In this document: one piece after another, positions 44,911-53,762 of the stretch | Layout of the letters: the number at the start of each line of letters is the position of its first letter | Position numbering within the stretch: the first letter of the stretch is position 1 | Assembly: GCA_009731425.1 (NCBI GenBank) | Contig: AP018794.1 | Span: forward strand, 1,185,960 to 1,249,959 | Reading direction: 5' to 3' | Length of the DNA: 64,000 nucleotides | From: Lachnospiraceae bacterium KM106-2 | GTDB taxonomy: Bacteria; Bacillota; Clostridia; Lachnospirales; Lachnospiraceae | Position numbers and translations under genes: made by a program | Notes under the pieces: generated by a model | The model's database searches: none | Told to the model about the DNA's origin: nothing | Seen by the model: the letters and a program-made list of their open reading frames with translations, nothing else

Positions 44911-46209
44911 TTATTTACCTGAAATGACAATTCCATCACATGCCACATATGGTAAAACGCTATGTCCATCTTCTACAACTTCTTTGGAGATAGCGACAAT
45001 CTGTTTGACCATCTCATTTAGATTACCATTGATCATGGTCTCACTTAGTGCTTTTGAAATCTTTCCGTTTTCAATTAAAAAGCTATTTTTTGCAACACCA
45101 GAGAATTCACCGTTGATAGCAGGCATTCCACCGGAGAAACCTCCCACAATAATACCATGGTCGATCTTTTTAATCATATCCTCAAAAGGGGTGTCTCCTG
45201 CTTCTATGATAATATTAAAAGAATCATTTTTCGCTGGAGTAAAACCTGTCTTATTCGCTCCGTATAAGGAAAGCATGAAGCTCTTTAAGATACCATGATC
45301 GATCAAAGTATAATTTTTAGATATTGCTCCATCAGTAGTATAGCGTTCCCCTCCGCGAATTCGTGGATCTAGTGGAGCTAATTCAATCGATAACTTCTCA
45401 TCGGCTACTTTCTCATTTAATTTATCTTTCCATACACTGGTCTGATTGATCAGAACAGAATCGCTTAGCGAATTATTGGTTAAATAATAAAGCATCTCCA
45501 TCAGACAGGCTGGAGTAAATACAGCGACTCCTGTGAATTTACCTTGTATTGGTTTGGTATAAATCTGCTCCTGTGCATCCTTTAGATCATGAGCAACAGA
45601 GCCAAGCTTAATAAATGGGGTATCCAGATCATCGGTAAGAACCGCGACACTGCTGATTGACGAAGTCGCATCCCCATCATGAGCCGAATAAACTAATTCA
45701 AATATGTAAGTACCATTAAGATGTTCGTATACGCTGCCTTTCGTATTTTGGTATAAGCTGTGTGTCATTTTGTGCTGTACGACCATCTCTCCAATCGAGA
45801 TCAAAGGATATTCTTGTTTGACGGTATCCATCAGCTCAACGATCCGTTCAAATAAACGATCAACATCTGGTTCGATACATCCTGTCGTAAATGTATGGGT
45901 ACCTGGTTCGCCACCAATCGCAAATGCACCATCAGAATGTCCGCTAAGTGCAACATTGATGCAGTCCGTTGCAGCAGATTCTATACTTTCTTTATCGAAA
46001 TGATTGATCGTCGTTTCGCCCTTCTTATGATTTTTTAAGACCGTCATAGAAATGGATTGATCAAATAAAGTACGATATAAAGAAAATTCTCCGCCATCCA
46101 CATTAAATTCTTGTACTTTTGCATCTGCAACGATACATTGTGCCTCATCGGCTCCAGCTTTTGTAAGTGCTTCTATCGTTTGATCTGTAATTTGTTTTAG
46201 CTTCTCCAT
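44911..46209 (-). CDS. pmbA: TldD/PmbA family protein, TldE-type subunit
   Basis: A 432-residue member of the TldD/PmbA family lacking the HExxxH zinc motif, as TldE subunits do. Family marks are GGEFSLYRTLFDQSIS and the C-terminal SGVAKNSFLIENGKISKAL. It forms a heterodimeric peptidase with the protein encoded one base upstream. In other bacteria this complex processes modified peptides or degrades unfolded ones. Confidence 0.92.
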   Translation of the reverse strand: MEKLKQITDQTIEALTKAGADEAQCIVADAKVQEFNVDGGEFSLYRTLFDQSISMTVLKNHKKGETTINHFDKESIESAATDCINVALSGHSDGAFAIGGEPGTHTFTTGCIEPDVDRLFERIVELMDTVKQEYPLISIGEMVVQHKMTHSLYQNTKGSVYEHLNGTYIFELVYSAHDGDATSSISSVAVLTDDLDTPFIKLGSVAHDLKDAQEQIYTKPIQGKFTGVAVFTPACLMEMLYYLTNNSLSDSVLINQTSVWKDKLNEKVADEKLSIELAPLDPRIRGGERYTTDGAISKNYTLIDHGILKSFMLSLYGANKTGFTPAKNDSFNIIIEAGDTPFEDMIKKIDHGIIVGGFSGGMPAINGEFSGVAKNSFLIENGKISKALSETMINGNLNEMVKQIVAISKEVVEDGHSVLPYVACDGIVISGK

Positions 46210-46210
46210 C

Positions 46211-47596
46211 TTAACGACCTCCTATCATGATCTTGCAACGTACCGCAGGACCGCCCATTCCAACCGGCATAGGCTGTTTCTTACCACAAAAGCCACTGCT
46301 TGACCAGGTCATATCATCTGATACCATATCGACAGTCTTTAACATATCAAAAGCAACACCGGATATGGTTGTATCTAACAATGCACGTCCTAATTTACCA
46401 TGTTTGATCTCATATCCCATACAAACACCAAACATGAATTCACCAGTAATATCAGCTTGTCCATTGGTTGAATTTAAGAGGTAATAACCATCGTCTACGG
46501 ATGCGATGATATCCTCTAACTTATCCTTACCAGGAAGAACTGCTGTATTTCTCATTCGGATCAATGGTTCATCTGAGAAACTAAACGCTCTTGCATTTCC
46601 ACAAGGCTCCATTCCGTAACGTGCAGCAGATTCTCTGCTGTTCATATAACCGACTAAAATACCATCTTTGATCAAAGTTGCATCGGTCGCTTTTGTTCCT
46701 TCATCATCAACGTATACGGGAAGGGGTGCTTGCTTTCCGAATGCAGTATGCGCAAAATCCACTAAATTAACTAAGTCAGATCCAACGCGTTTTCCAAGAT
46801 AGCTGGAAGCTACCGATCCAGCGGCCACAAGATCGGCTTCTACCGTATGACCAACCGCTTCATGAGCTAACATGCCGGACATGATACCTCCAAGTACAAC
46901 CGTCTTATAGCCGGCCTCAGCATAAATACCCTCTCTCTTTTGCATTACCTGTTCATAAAGTTGATCGATTTCAGGATATAACAATGCAGGATCTGTAAAG
47001 TGATCCTGAAAGCCTCCAAAGCCTCCAAATACTTTAAAAAGTTCAATTGGTGTGCCTGAATTTGTTTCTGAATCTAAGGTAACGTAAATATAACTTCTAG
47101 GAATTGCGATATGTGCATCATATCCATCCGATGTACTTAAGACCTTTTCCATGGAGTCACTTCGTAACGAAATTCCTCTGCTCTTAAGTGCGGGATATTT
47201 ATTTGCTATGTACTGATCCATTTCTTTCATGAAATCAATGTATTCTTTCTGATCGGTATCTACTATTTGATGACGTAATGATTCCTTACCGTTTGAGACA
47301 TTCGAAAGTGGCACATTTCCTTTTTGAATATGCTGATCCATAAATTCAGCATTGTGAGTAGCTGCTTTTACCACTTCCCTGGTTGAGGCATCTGAATATT
47401 CCGGATTGGAAGAGAATCCATAAACCCCATTCTTATAAACACGTGCTGAGATACCTGATGTTTCTGTACGTTCATTGGTTGTTAAATTGCCAGAAACAAT
47501 AGAGACGCTTCTTTTGGTATTCTTCTGTGCTCTTAACTCAGTATGTGCACCAGGTACAAATAAATCTTTCTTCGTTAGAACAAGTTCTTGTAACAT
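46211..47596 (-). CDS. tldD: TldD metallopeptidase subunit
   Basis: A 461-residue catalytic subunit of the TldD/TldE protease. The zinc motif HEAVGH lies in GMLAHEAVGHTVEADLV, and GEFMFGVCMGYEIKHGK is typical of the C-terminal half. Its substrate is drawn into the TldDE chamber as unfolded peptide. No RiPP precursor is recognisable nearby. It is divergent from the M42 aminopeptidase gene, another peptidase. Confidence 0.94.
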   Translation of the reverse strand: MLQELVLTKKDLFVPGAHTELRAQKNTKRSVSIVSGNLTTNERTETSGISARVYKNGVYGFSSNPEYSDASTREVVKAATHNAEFMDQHIQKGNVPLSNVSNGKESLRHQIVDTDQKEYIDFMKEMDQYIANKYPALKSRGISLRSDSMEKVLSTSDGYDAHIAIPRSYIYVTLDSETNSGTPIELFKVFGGFGGFQDHFTDPALLYPEIDQLYEQVMQKREGIYAEAGYKTVVLGGIMSGMLAHEAVGHTVEADLVAAGSVASSYLGKRVGSDLVNLVDFAHTAFGKQAPLPVYVDDEGTKATDATLIKDGILVGYMNSRESAARYGMEPCGNARAFSFSDEPLIRMRNTAVLPGKDKLEDIIASVDDGYYLLNSTNGQADITGEFMFGVCMGYEIKHGKLGRALLDTTISGVAFDMLKTVDMVSDDMTWSSSGFCGKKQPMPVGMGGPAVRCKIMIGGR

Positions 47597-47697
47597 TGAA
47601 ACACTCCTTCTTTACTCTGTCATAGTAACGTAATATATCCATGAATAATTATATCCCATTTAATTACATAATGAAACAACTTGTTGTAAATGTACCA

Positions 47698-47727
47698 TTG
47701 CATTTCTTCGAATGAAGCAAGTATAAT
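47698..47727 (+). promoter_or_regulatory. Promoter of the M42 aminopeptidase gene
   Basis: TTGCAT (47698-47703), 18-base spacer and a perfect TATAAT (47722-47727), about 33 bases before the start codon. Confidence 0.6.
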
Positions 47728-47759
47728 AGGTTATTATAAGTAAACAAAGGAGAATACGT

Positions 47760-48794
47760 ATGAATCAATCATTTTTAGAAGAAATGCTTACTACCGCTTC
47801 CGTATCTGGAAACGAAATTACTTTACAAAAGAAAGTGATCCGTCAAATGACACCGATCGCAGATCAAATTCAGACCGATGAAAATGGAAATGTCATCAGT
47901 ATCTTAAATCCCTCATCCAAATGTAAGGTTTTACTCGCCGGTCATATCGATGAGATCGGTCTACAAGTTGCAGCAATCAACTCAGATGGATTCTTAGAGG
48001 TGAAGAATATCGGTGGAATCTATAAATCTACATATTTAGGACATAAAGTTCGTGTTTATACAAAAGATGGCATGATTTACGGTGCCATTGTCAATACACG
48101 AGCACTCAGTAATAAAAAAGATTTAGAAAACAGAGATCTTTTAGTTGATATTGGTGCCTCTTCCAAAGAAGAAGCAAGTCATTCCGTATCCGTTGGCGAT
48201 TACATTACCTTTGATACGGATTATCGCACACTAAAGAACAACTTACTTACCGGACGTGCTTTAGATGATCGTACGGGTGCCTTTATTGTAATCGAAGCTC
48301 TTCGTCGTGCGAAAGAAAAAGGATGCGAAGTGGGTGTCTATAGTGCAACAACGGTTGGTGAAGAAAGTGGAATGCGTGGTGCGTACTGGGCAGCTTCCAG
48401 AGTAGAACCAACGATGGCGATCGCCGTTGATGTTACCTATGCAACCGACTATCCTGGTGCAGATAGAGAAGGTGATGTTCGTCTTGGAAATGGTCCTGTT
48501 TTATGTATCGCGCCATATATCAATCGTAAAATGAATGCTCTATTAAAAGATGCTGCAGATAAACTTCAAATGAACTTACAAATGGAGACAGAATCCAGTC
48601 TTACTGGTACGGATGCTGATAAGATCCATTATTCTGGTAAAGGAGTTCCCGTTTGTCTTGTATCCATCCCTCTTCGTTACATGCATAATCCAAATGAAAC
48701 AGGAAGCTTGCAGGATATCGAAGACTGTATTGAACTCCTTAGTGAATTTGTTTGTGCGTTAGAGGAAGATGTGGATTTAAATCCATTCCATTAA
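47760..48794 (+). CDS. M42-family glutamyl/leucyl aminopeptidase
   Basis: A 344-residue cytosolic zinc/cobalt peptidase. Metal ligands and catalytic residues are visible in LLAGHIDEIGLQV, GRALDDRTGAF, GEESGMRGA and IAVDVTYATDYPG, and the last ligand is the His of PLRYMHNPNE. M42 enzymes form dodecamers that trim short peptides. AAAGGAG precedes the ATG. Confidence 0.94.
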   Translation: MNQSFLEEMLTTASVSGNEITLQKKVIRQMTPIADQIQTDENGNVISILNPSSKCKVLLAGHIDEIGLQVAAINSDGFLEVKNIGGIYKSTYLGHKVRVYTKDGMIYGAIVNTRALSNKKDLENRDLLVDIGASSKEEASHSVSVGDYITFDTDYRTLKNNLLTGRALDDRTGAFIVIEALRRAKEKGCEVGVYSATTVGEESGMRGAYWAASRVEPTMAIAVDVTYATDYPGADREGDVRLGNGPVLCIAPYINRKMNALLKDAADKLQMNLQMETESSLTGTDADKIHYSGKGVPVCLVSIPLRYMHNPNETGSLQDIEDCIELLSEFVCALEEDVDLNPFH

Positions 48795-48816
48795 TAAAGT
48801 AATAACTAGAAAAACG

Positions 48817-48868
48817 AATGCTCTATGTCTTAAGGAAGATGGTTCTTCCCGAAGACATAGAGCATTTT
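48817..48868. terminator. Bidirectional terminator
   Basis: AATGCTCTATGTCTT pairs with AAGACATAGAGCATT around a 19-base loop, with T-rich sequence on the right and A-rich on the left. It separates the convergent genes ending at 48794 and 48873. Confidence 0.88.
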
Positions 48869-48872
48869 ATTA

Positions 48873-49406
48873 TCACTTTAATTTTATTCCAATAACATCC
48901 TCGCCATCAAATGTCTTTATCTCCTTCAAGCATTTCTTTTTCTGATCGTAATGATAGAGGCAATAAGGCGACCATAGATTGACATTTAATAATACGACAA
49001 CATAAGTTTCATTGTTTATGTTTATCATTTTAGTTTTCATAATTTCATGATCTATGTCAGATAATTCTGTTAACACATCTTTATCGTTTATATCCGTTTT
49101 TATCGCCTTATCAAGAGTTAAGAGATTCTTAACCTTCCCACTTACAATATCAGAATGATAACAATCGGTAACATGATATATTTGTATTGGGTCACTTTGA
49201 AACGATTTTATCTTCCTATGTACTCCTGCTGAATTGACTTCATAATAACTGATCTGATCACTTGAATCATTCTTGGTTATTACCTTAATGGATTTACGAA
49301 AATCATGATGGGCTTTTATATAACGATATGAAAATAATCCAATTATAACTAGTAGTAAAACGACCAAAATAACAATGATCTTTCGTTTCTTTTGACTAGT
49401 CGTCAT
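48873..49406 (-). CDS. Membrane-anchored protein, unknown
   Basis: About 177 residues from the ATG at 49406 (GAAAGG upstream). The basic N-terminus TTSQKKRK and one membrane helix (IIVILVVLLLVIIGLFSYRY) are followed by an exported domain of about 145 residues rich in Lys, Asp and Ile. No catalytic motif or family was recognised. Confidence 0.75.
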   Translation of the reverse strand: MTTSQKKRKIIVILVVLLLVIIGLFSYRYIKAHHDFRKSIKVITKNDSSDQISYYEVNSAGVHRKIKSFQSDPIQIYHVTDCYHSDIVSGKVKNLLTLDKAIKTDINDKDVLTELSDIDHEIMKTKMININNETYVVVLLNVNLWSPYCLYHYDQKKKCLKEIKTFDGEDVIGIKLK

Positions 49407-49473
49407 TATTCGCACGCCTTTCTCTTGATTCCTTAATTTTTGCTATATTATAGCATATGACAAATTAATATAT

Positions 49474-49650
49474 TTACTGCTTCTCATAATATCCATATGC
49501 AATAAAACACAAGCCTACAATAGGACCAAGCAGCTGAACACTTTCACACATATACCCAAAGTTACCATATGCACGACTAGCAAAAGGTGCCGCCCATGTT
49601 GCAAGTAATATCATTGTCAAACCAAGAATCATGTTCTTTATTCCTTTCAT
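49474..49650 (-). CDS. Small two-helix membrane protein
   Basis: About 58 residues from the ATG at 49650 (MKGIKNMILGL; TGGAGGAT upstream, which overlaps an earlier ATG). Two hydrophobic segments (MILGLTMILLATWAAPF and LLGPIVGLCFIAYGYY) leave short loops. Strong ribosome binding site, so probably a real small gene. Function unknown. Confidence 0.7.
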   Translation of the reverse strand: MKGIKNMILGLTMILLATWAAPFASRAYGNFGYMCESVQLLGPIVGLCFIAYGYYEKQ

Positions 49651-49695
49651 CTTATCCTCCATTCCTTATTTTTTAATCGAATAGTCTTTCCTATC

Positions 49696-50322
49696 CTATA
49701 AAACATCTTGTAAAAAGTCAATTAAGAAATGAAATGCGATGGGAATGGTAATATCTTTTCTCTTTGATGTGATATAACAAAATAGCAAGTGTAAGATTAC
49801 GATGTAAAATAAAGATGGCAGTCTTTGAATCACATAGGAAATCGATACATTATTATGGACATACATTTGAAATGGTAAATGCATTAAGGCAAAACAGATA
49901 CCGCCGAAGCAATAAATGAGTTTCTTATTTTCCGAAAAGCCAAATAAATAACTCTGGATAAACCCACGGAATAAAACTTCTTCGACCATGGCGATATAAA
50001 ACAAATAATAACAGGTCGCCTTTAATATTCTACCAATAGATAAATCTGAAATTGCTATCACAATTAGTATACCGCTCAAAATCATGCCAAATGAAATTAA
50101 GAGATTACTCTTTAATTTCTCCTTCGTAAACCCAAGATTAACAAAACTCTTATCTTTGATCCAAACAATTAAAATAGCCACGATAAATAGGCTCCAGTAA
50201 ATCCAATAATAAGATTTCACACCGTCTTTTAATAAAATCCCCATCCAAACAAAAGCAATCAGTAAAATAAAATAATAGGTTAGAGCTATGACTGCATAAC
50301 TTTTCTCCTTTTTTTCATACAT
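49696..50322 (-). CDS. CPBP-family intramembrane metalloprotease (Abi)
   Basis: A 208-residue membrane protein with about six helices. The CPBP/Abi motifs are visible: EEVLFRGFIQ (EExxxR), CFALMHLPFQ (FxxxH) and the C-terminal HFLIDFL. Family members cleave prenylated or other membrane peptides and sometimes give bacteriocin self-immunity. No bacteriocin gene is evident nearby. Confidence 0.88.
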   Translation of the reverse strand: MYEKKEKSYAVIALTYYFILLIAFVWMGILLKDGVKSYYWIYWSLFIVAILIVWIKDKSFVNLGFTKEKLKSNLLISFGMILSGILIVIAISDLSIGRILKATCYYLFYIAMVEEVLFRGFIQSYLFGFSENKKLIYCFGGICFALMHLPFQMYVHNNVSISYVIQRLPSLFYIVILHLLFCYITSKRKDITIPIAFHFLIDFLQDVL

Positions 50323-50407
50323 TCTCGCTCATCCTTTCGTCCCATGTTTCTCTCTTTCTATGTACCAATTGATTGTCCAATGTAATACCTTTGAACTTTT
50401 CAGTAAT

Positions 50408-51208
50408 TTACAAAATCTCCTCTATCGATTTTACCACAGTGAGCCAAGCTTCTGATTGTGGTTCGATCAATACAAAATGGTCGGCCTTTGGTATGATTCT
50501 CAAATCGATCTCATCTTCAAATTCAATACCCTTTTGGTAATAATCCAAACTGATTTCAATTGGGACATCCTGGTCTTCTTCTCCATGAATGATGACTTGA
50601 TGGATATTCAAAGGCAAACGATGAATTGGCGAAGCCATATGATAACGTTCTGGGAACTCTGTTGGAGTGCCACCGATTAAATCAAAGACAGAACTATTTA
50701 CATGATTACAACAATCCGTTTGCCACATTTTCTCCAAGTTTAGAACTCCGGCTAAACTTATGACACCTTTTAGCGGTATCTGTAAGATATCTTCCGTCTG
50801 ATCCTGTTTTCCTTTTTTTAATCTGGATGCAAGATAAAAGGCTAAATGTCCACCTGCTGAATGACCGACCGCCACCACACGTTCCAGATCCAATTGATAT
50901 TTCGTGCCGATCTGAGACAAATAATTTACGGCTGCTACTACATCATGAAAGGTTCCTTTCCAGCCACCTCCCGTTTCACCGATCCGACGGTATTCAATAT
51001 TCCAAGTTGCATATCCTCTTTTGTTTAAATCCTCGTCTAATGAAGTCAGCTGTTCAAGACCGTATTTATCTTTCCAAAACCCACCATGTAGGGTAACCAC
51101 GACAGGACATTTCCCTTCTACATCAGGCAAACGTAAGATTCCAAATTGAGAAGGATGATCCCCATAATTATATTTATAAAAAGAATTAGATTCGTACATT
51201 TTACTCAC
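50408..51208 (-). CDS. Alpha/beta hydrolase, esterase/lipase-like
   Basis: A 266-residue hydrolase. The oxyanion-hole motif is VTLHGGFWKDKYG, the nucleophile elbow VGHSAGGHLA carries the Ser, the Asp is in GEEDQDVPIE, and the His is in ADHFVLIEP. The HGG oxyanion motif resembles the kynurenine-formamidase/hormone-sensitive-lipase side of the family. Substrate unknown. Confidence 0.88.
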   Translation of the reverse strand: MSKMYESNSFYKYNYGDHPSQFGILRLPDVEGKCPVVVTLHGGFWKDKYGLEQLTSLDEDLNKRGYATWNIEYRRIGETGGGWKGTFHDVVAAVNYLSQIGTKYQLDLERVVAVGHSAGGHLAFYLASRLKKGKQDQTEDILQIPLKGVISLAGVLNLEKMWQTDCCNHVNSSVFDLIGGTPTEFPERYHMASPIHRLPLNIHQVIIHGEEDQDVPIEISLDYYQKGIEFEDEIDLRIIPKADHFVLIEPQSEAWLTVVKSIEEIL

Positions 51209-51240
51209 TCCTTCATAAATTGCGAAAGACCGATTACTCG

Positions 51241-51819
51241 TTAATCCGGTTGATAGCGATTCCCATACTTTTCTCTGGCCTTTTTTGTTGTTTTTAAAAC
51301 AAATGAACTCTTCGCCTCTGTATAAGCATCTCGATCATGCTCGAATCTTTTTTGCAACTCTAATTTAAGTTTTCCATATTCTGCGGCAGTTTCCGGATAT
51401 TCCTTTAAATAATCTCGAAAATACAACTCATTCCAATCATCAAGATATCTAACATGTAGATGATAGACCTTATCTGCAAATCCTGTCTTTGTATAACCTT
51501 TATTATACGTTTGTTTAAATTTAGGATATTCTGTTGAATTCATAAGTAGCCACCCTAGTGAGAGTAACTTCTCTTTTAGCACATCCAGATTACTCTCTTT
51601 TGAAATCTCCATGAGAATATCTACGGTCGGCTTTGCAATAAGACCTGGAATAGCGGTACTACCAATATGGTTAATCCTTAGAATATTCTTACCGAATTCT
51701 TTTTCTAAGATTGTCTTTTCTATCTCATACCATTGTTTATATTTTGGGTTATAATCTTTTAAAATGATCGGGAATAGCTCCCATAGCTCTTCTAACGTCA
51801 TTTCCCCTAACTCTTTCAT
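51241..51819 (-). CDS. GrpB/UPF0157-family nucleotidyltransferase-like protein
   Basis: About 192 residues from the ATG at 51819, which overlaps the NUDIX stop as ATGA and has AAGGAG upstream. The GrpB signature is NHIGSTAIPGLIAKPTVDIL, a nucleotidyltransferase-fold motif, followed by FADKVYHLHVRYLDD. The first 20 or so residues add to the usual core. Activity is not known for the family. Confidence 0.88.
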   Translation of the reverse strand: MKELGEMTLEELWELFPIILKDYNPKYKQWYEIEKTILEKEFGKNILRINHIGSTAIPGLIAKPTVDILMEISKESNLDVLKEKLLSLGWLLMNSTEYPKFKQTYNKGYTKTGFADKVYHLHVRYLDDWNELYFRDYLKEYPETAAEYGKLKLELQKRFEHDRDAYTEAKSSFVLKTTKKAREKYGNRYQPD

Positions 51820-52250
51820 ATGAGTTTTCTCCTTTTTACCTCTTGGAGTAAAAAGGGCTGTATCAACGGATAAGTCCAATTGGTCGCTAATTCGTCCGAA
51901 AGGATGACTTTCTCTATTTCACTATGCAATTCCGCTGCAAAGGAATCGATCTCTGCTAGATAAAGCATTCCAAAACTTTCATCGTCTAACATCTCATTGA
52001 ATCTGGTTTTCCCTTTCACCGAATACGCACAGATTGGTGTGACCTGATAATCGATGGCTCCAGTTTCTTCTTCTAATTCTCTTTTTGCTGCCTCTAATAT
52101 GGTTTCTCCTGGTTCTCTATGTCCTCCTGGAAATTCTAAGGTATCTCGCTTCTTATGCTTACAAAAGACCCATTTCCCCTTTGATCTTGCTATCATGACA
52201 GCAAACGCTAACAACTCATCTTCTACTTGCTCATAAAATCTTACTTCCAT
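51816..52250 (-). CDS. NUDIX hydrolase
   Basis: A 144-residue NUDIX protein. The full Nudix box spans about residues 41-63: GGHREPGE, then AAKRELEEETG (GX5EX7REUXEEXGU). Probably hydrolyses a nucleoside diphosphate derivative; substrate unknown. Translationally coupled to the GrpB-like gene. Confidence 0.9.
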   Translation of the reverse strand: MEVRFYEQVEDELLAFAVMIARSKGKWVFCKHKKRDTLEFPGGHREPGETILEAAKRELEEETGAIDYQVTPICAYSVKGKTRFNEMLDDESFGMLYLAEIDSFAAELHSEIEKVILSDELATNWTYPLIQPFLLQEVKRRKLI

Positions 52251-52265
52251 TTGGTGCCTCTCTTT

Positions 52266-52589
52266 CTAATTTTTACGGTATTTTTTCTCAATCACTGTTA
52301 TGTAGATAACCATTGCGCCAATTGCTTCAAACATTGCACCGATAATGGAAATAAACACTACCGGAGAATTTTGACCAGATAACAATGGAATTCCTAGTAA
52401 CGCAAATAGAATACCAAATACGATCCACAACTTCCCAAGTGCATGATTATATACTTTCACGTCGTTTACTTCAAAAGATTCACCAAAAGACCAAAATCCA
52501 AAAACTTTCTGTTTCTTTGATCGATAGGTATAAATACCAAAAACGATAAATAATCCCCCTACTATTAACCAAATAAGAAATCCTAGCAT
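52266..52589 (-). CDS. Small membrane protein, unknown
   Basis: A 107-residue protein with three hydrophobic helices (LGFLIWLIVGGLFIVFGIY, LWIVFGILFALLGIPLL, and a C-terminal one) and an internal polar stretch FWSFGESFEVNDVKVYN. GGAGG precedes the start. It resembles other small clostridial membrane proteins of unknown role. Confidence 0.72.
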   Translation of the reverse strand: MLGFLIWLIVGGLFIVFGIYTYRSKKQKVFGFWSFGESFEVNDVKVYNHALGKLWIVFGILFALLGIPLLSGQNSPVVFISIIGAMFEAIGAMVIYITVIEKKYRKN

Positions 52590-52702
52590 CTTCTCTAACC
52601 TCCTAACATTGATAAATCATAATAGATTCTTCCTCTTTCTTCATTTCTCTTATTTTATAGTTCATTTTCCTCTGCCTTTCTTTTTATCGTTCTAGCCTCT
52701 TA

Positions 52703-52978
52703 CTATAAATACAATACGATAATCGAAACCACGAAAATAAATATTGCACATCCAAAAGAAATGATCGCATAAGTTCTATGCTCTTTCCATTGTAAAACTC
52801 CTTGCATCAGTATTGTGATGCCAAGCATAGGCTCCATTAGATTAATAGCATCTTTCCATATCCCGAATAAATATAAACATGCTAATACAATCACGAAAAC
52901 ACTACAAATGATCATTAAAATAGAAGTTACCTTCCGATATCCTTGTGTTACATTTTTATGTTGTTGTAATTCACTCAT
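52703..52978 (-). CDS. Small three-helix membrane protein, unknown
   Basis: A 91-residue protein with a polar N-terminus of about 18 residues and three hydrophobic segments (ILMIICSVFVIVLACLYLFG, MLGITILMQGVLQW, IISFGCAIFIFVVSIIVLYL). GGAGG before the ATG. It may be co-transcribed with the next upstream gene, 23 bases away. No family assigned. Confidence 0.7.
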   Translation of the reverse strand: MSELQQHKNVTQGYRKVTSILMIICSVFVIVLACLYLFGIWKDAINLMEPMLGITILMQGVLQWKEHRTYAIISFGCAIFIFVVSIIVLYL

Positions 52979-53001
52979 ATAAATGAGTACCTCCTTATTG
53001 T

Positions 53002-53274
53002 CTACTCCCTCTGCTTTAATTTTTTCCTAATTGCAGAGACCAAACCTGTAAGCATTAATAAATCCAATACCACAAATGCCATTCCTGGAATTATGCCGCT
53101 ATTTTTCATAATGGCAATGGTAATTAATAAAAAGAGAACTATAAATCCCCCAACAATTAGTAGAAATACACATATTGCTAGAATACGCAGGCTCTTAGGA
53201 ACTTTTCGACTCGTCCCTAGTTCAAGACTTCCTTCCACGATCAAATCAAATAATAATTCAACTACGAAATCCAT
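53002..53274 (-). CDS. Small membrane protein, unknown
   Basis: A 90-residue protein with an acidic amphipathic N-terminus (MDFVVELLFDLIVEGSLELG), a basic turn (TSRKVPKS), then two hydrophobic helices and a Lys-rich end. AAGGAG precedes the start. First gene of a short run of small membrane-protein genes. Confidence 0.7.
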   Translation of the reverse strand: MDFVVELLFDLIVEGSLELGTSRKVPKSLRILAICVFLLIVGGFIVLFLLITIAIMKNSGIIPGMAFVVLDLLMLTGLVSAIRKKLKQRE

Positions 53275-53384
53275 ACGGTACTCCTTTCATCCCCATTTGT
53301 TTTTGTTATCTTTCTGAATGGTATATTCTTATCTTTAAAAACAATAATAGACAAACTATAATATTCTTTTATTGTGACAGCCCT

Positions 53385-53403
53385 GTTATAAGCGTCTTAT
53401 AAC
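53385..53403. other. Short perfect inverted repeat in a gene-free stretch
   Basis: GTTATAAG (53385-53392) and CTTATAAC (53396-53403) flank a three-base loop. An overlapping alternative pairs AAGCG with CGCTT. It could be an operator or a small hairpin; no U-tract follows. The rest of 53275-53485 shows no gene. Confidence 0.45.
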
Positions 53404-53485
53404 GCTTGGTATTATCCTTGATGTCCTGTGAACTAACTCCATAGAATAAATAAATATCTTTTACAACCTTTTGATTTTTTTGATT

Positions 53486-53617
53486 ACTCCACTACTGCTG
53501 ATTCCCATGATCCCATGGTTTTCCATTTTTTATTTTGCCTTTTATTTGTTAGATAAATAGAAGTCGATCCATCCGATCTCCCTATGATTGAATTAGAATC
53601 TTTATTCGTTCCCATCC
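53486..53617 (-). pseudogene. Remnant of a small protein with an IIGGADGPT-like motif
   Basis: A 43-codon minus-strand reading from an ATG at 53617 contains SIIGRSDGSTSIYLTNK, close to the IIGGADGPTSIF motif of sodium-pump decarboxylase beta subunits and of several short clostridial membrane proteins. It lacks a hydrophobic segment and a well-spaced ribosome binding site, so decay is more likely than function. Confidence 0.4.
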
Positions 53618-53702
53618 CCTCACAATATAAAGTTTTTCTTCCTTATTCTACCACAAAACCTTTCTAATAAAAAAGAATTCCGTACTTACATTCCTCACAA
53701 TT

Positions 53703-53733
53703 AAAAAAGAACAGTTTTTCACTGTTCTTTTTT
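53703..53733. terminator. Terminator after the GH31 glycosidase gene
   Basis: AAAAAAGAACAGT (53703-53715) and ACTGTTCTTTTTT (53721-53733) form a 13-bp stem with T-runs in both directions. Confidence 0.9.
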
Positions 53734-53762
53734 AGGAAGAATCAAATCGAATTTTGACTCCT

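Noticed and set aside
44911..47596. TldD/TldE as sign of a local modified-peptide (RiPP) cluster
   Set aside because: No precursor-like small gene, radical SAM maturase or dedicated exporter is adjacent; TldDE is also a general housekeeping pair.
49696..50322. CPBP protease as bacteriocin immunity gene
   Set aside because: Neighbouring small genes are membrane proteins without a double-glycine leader or a transporter/peptidase partner, so there is no bacteriocin context.
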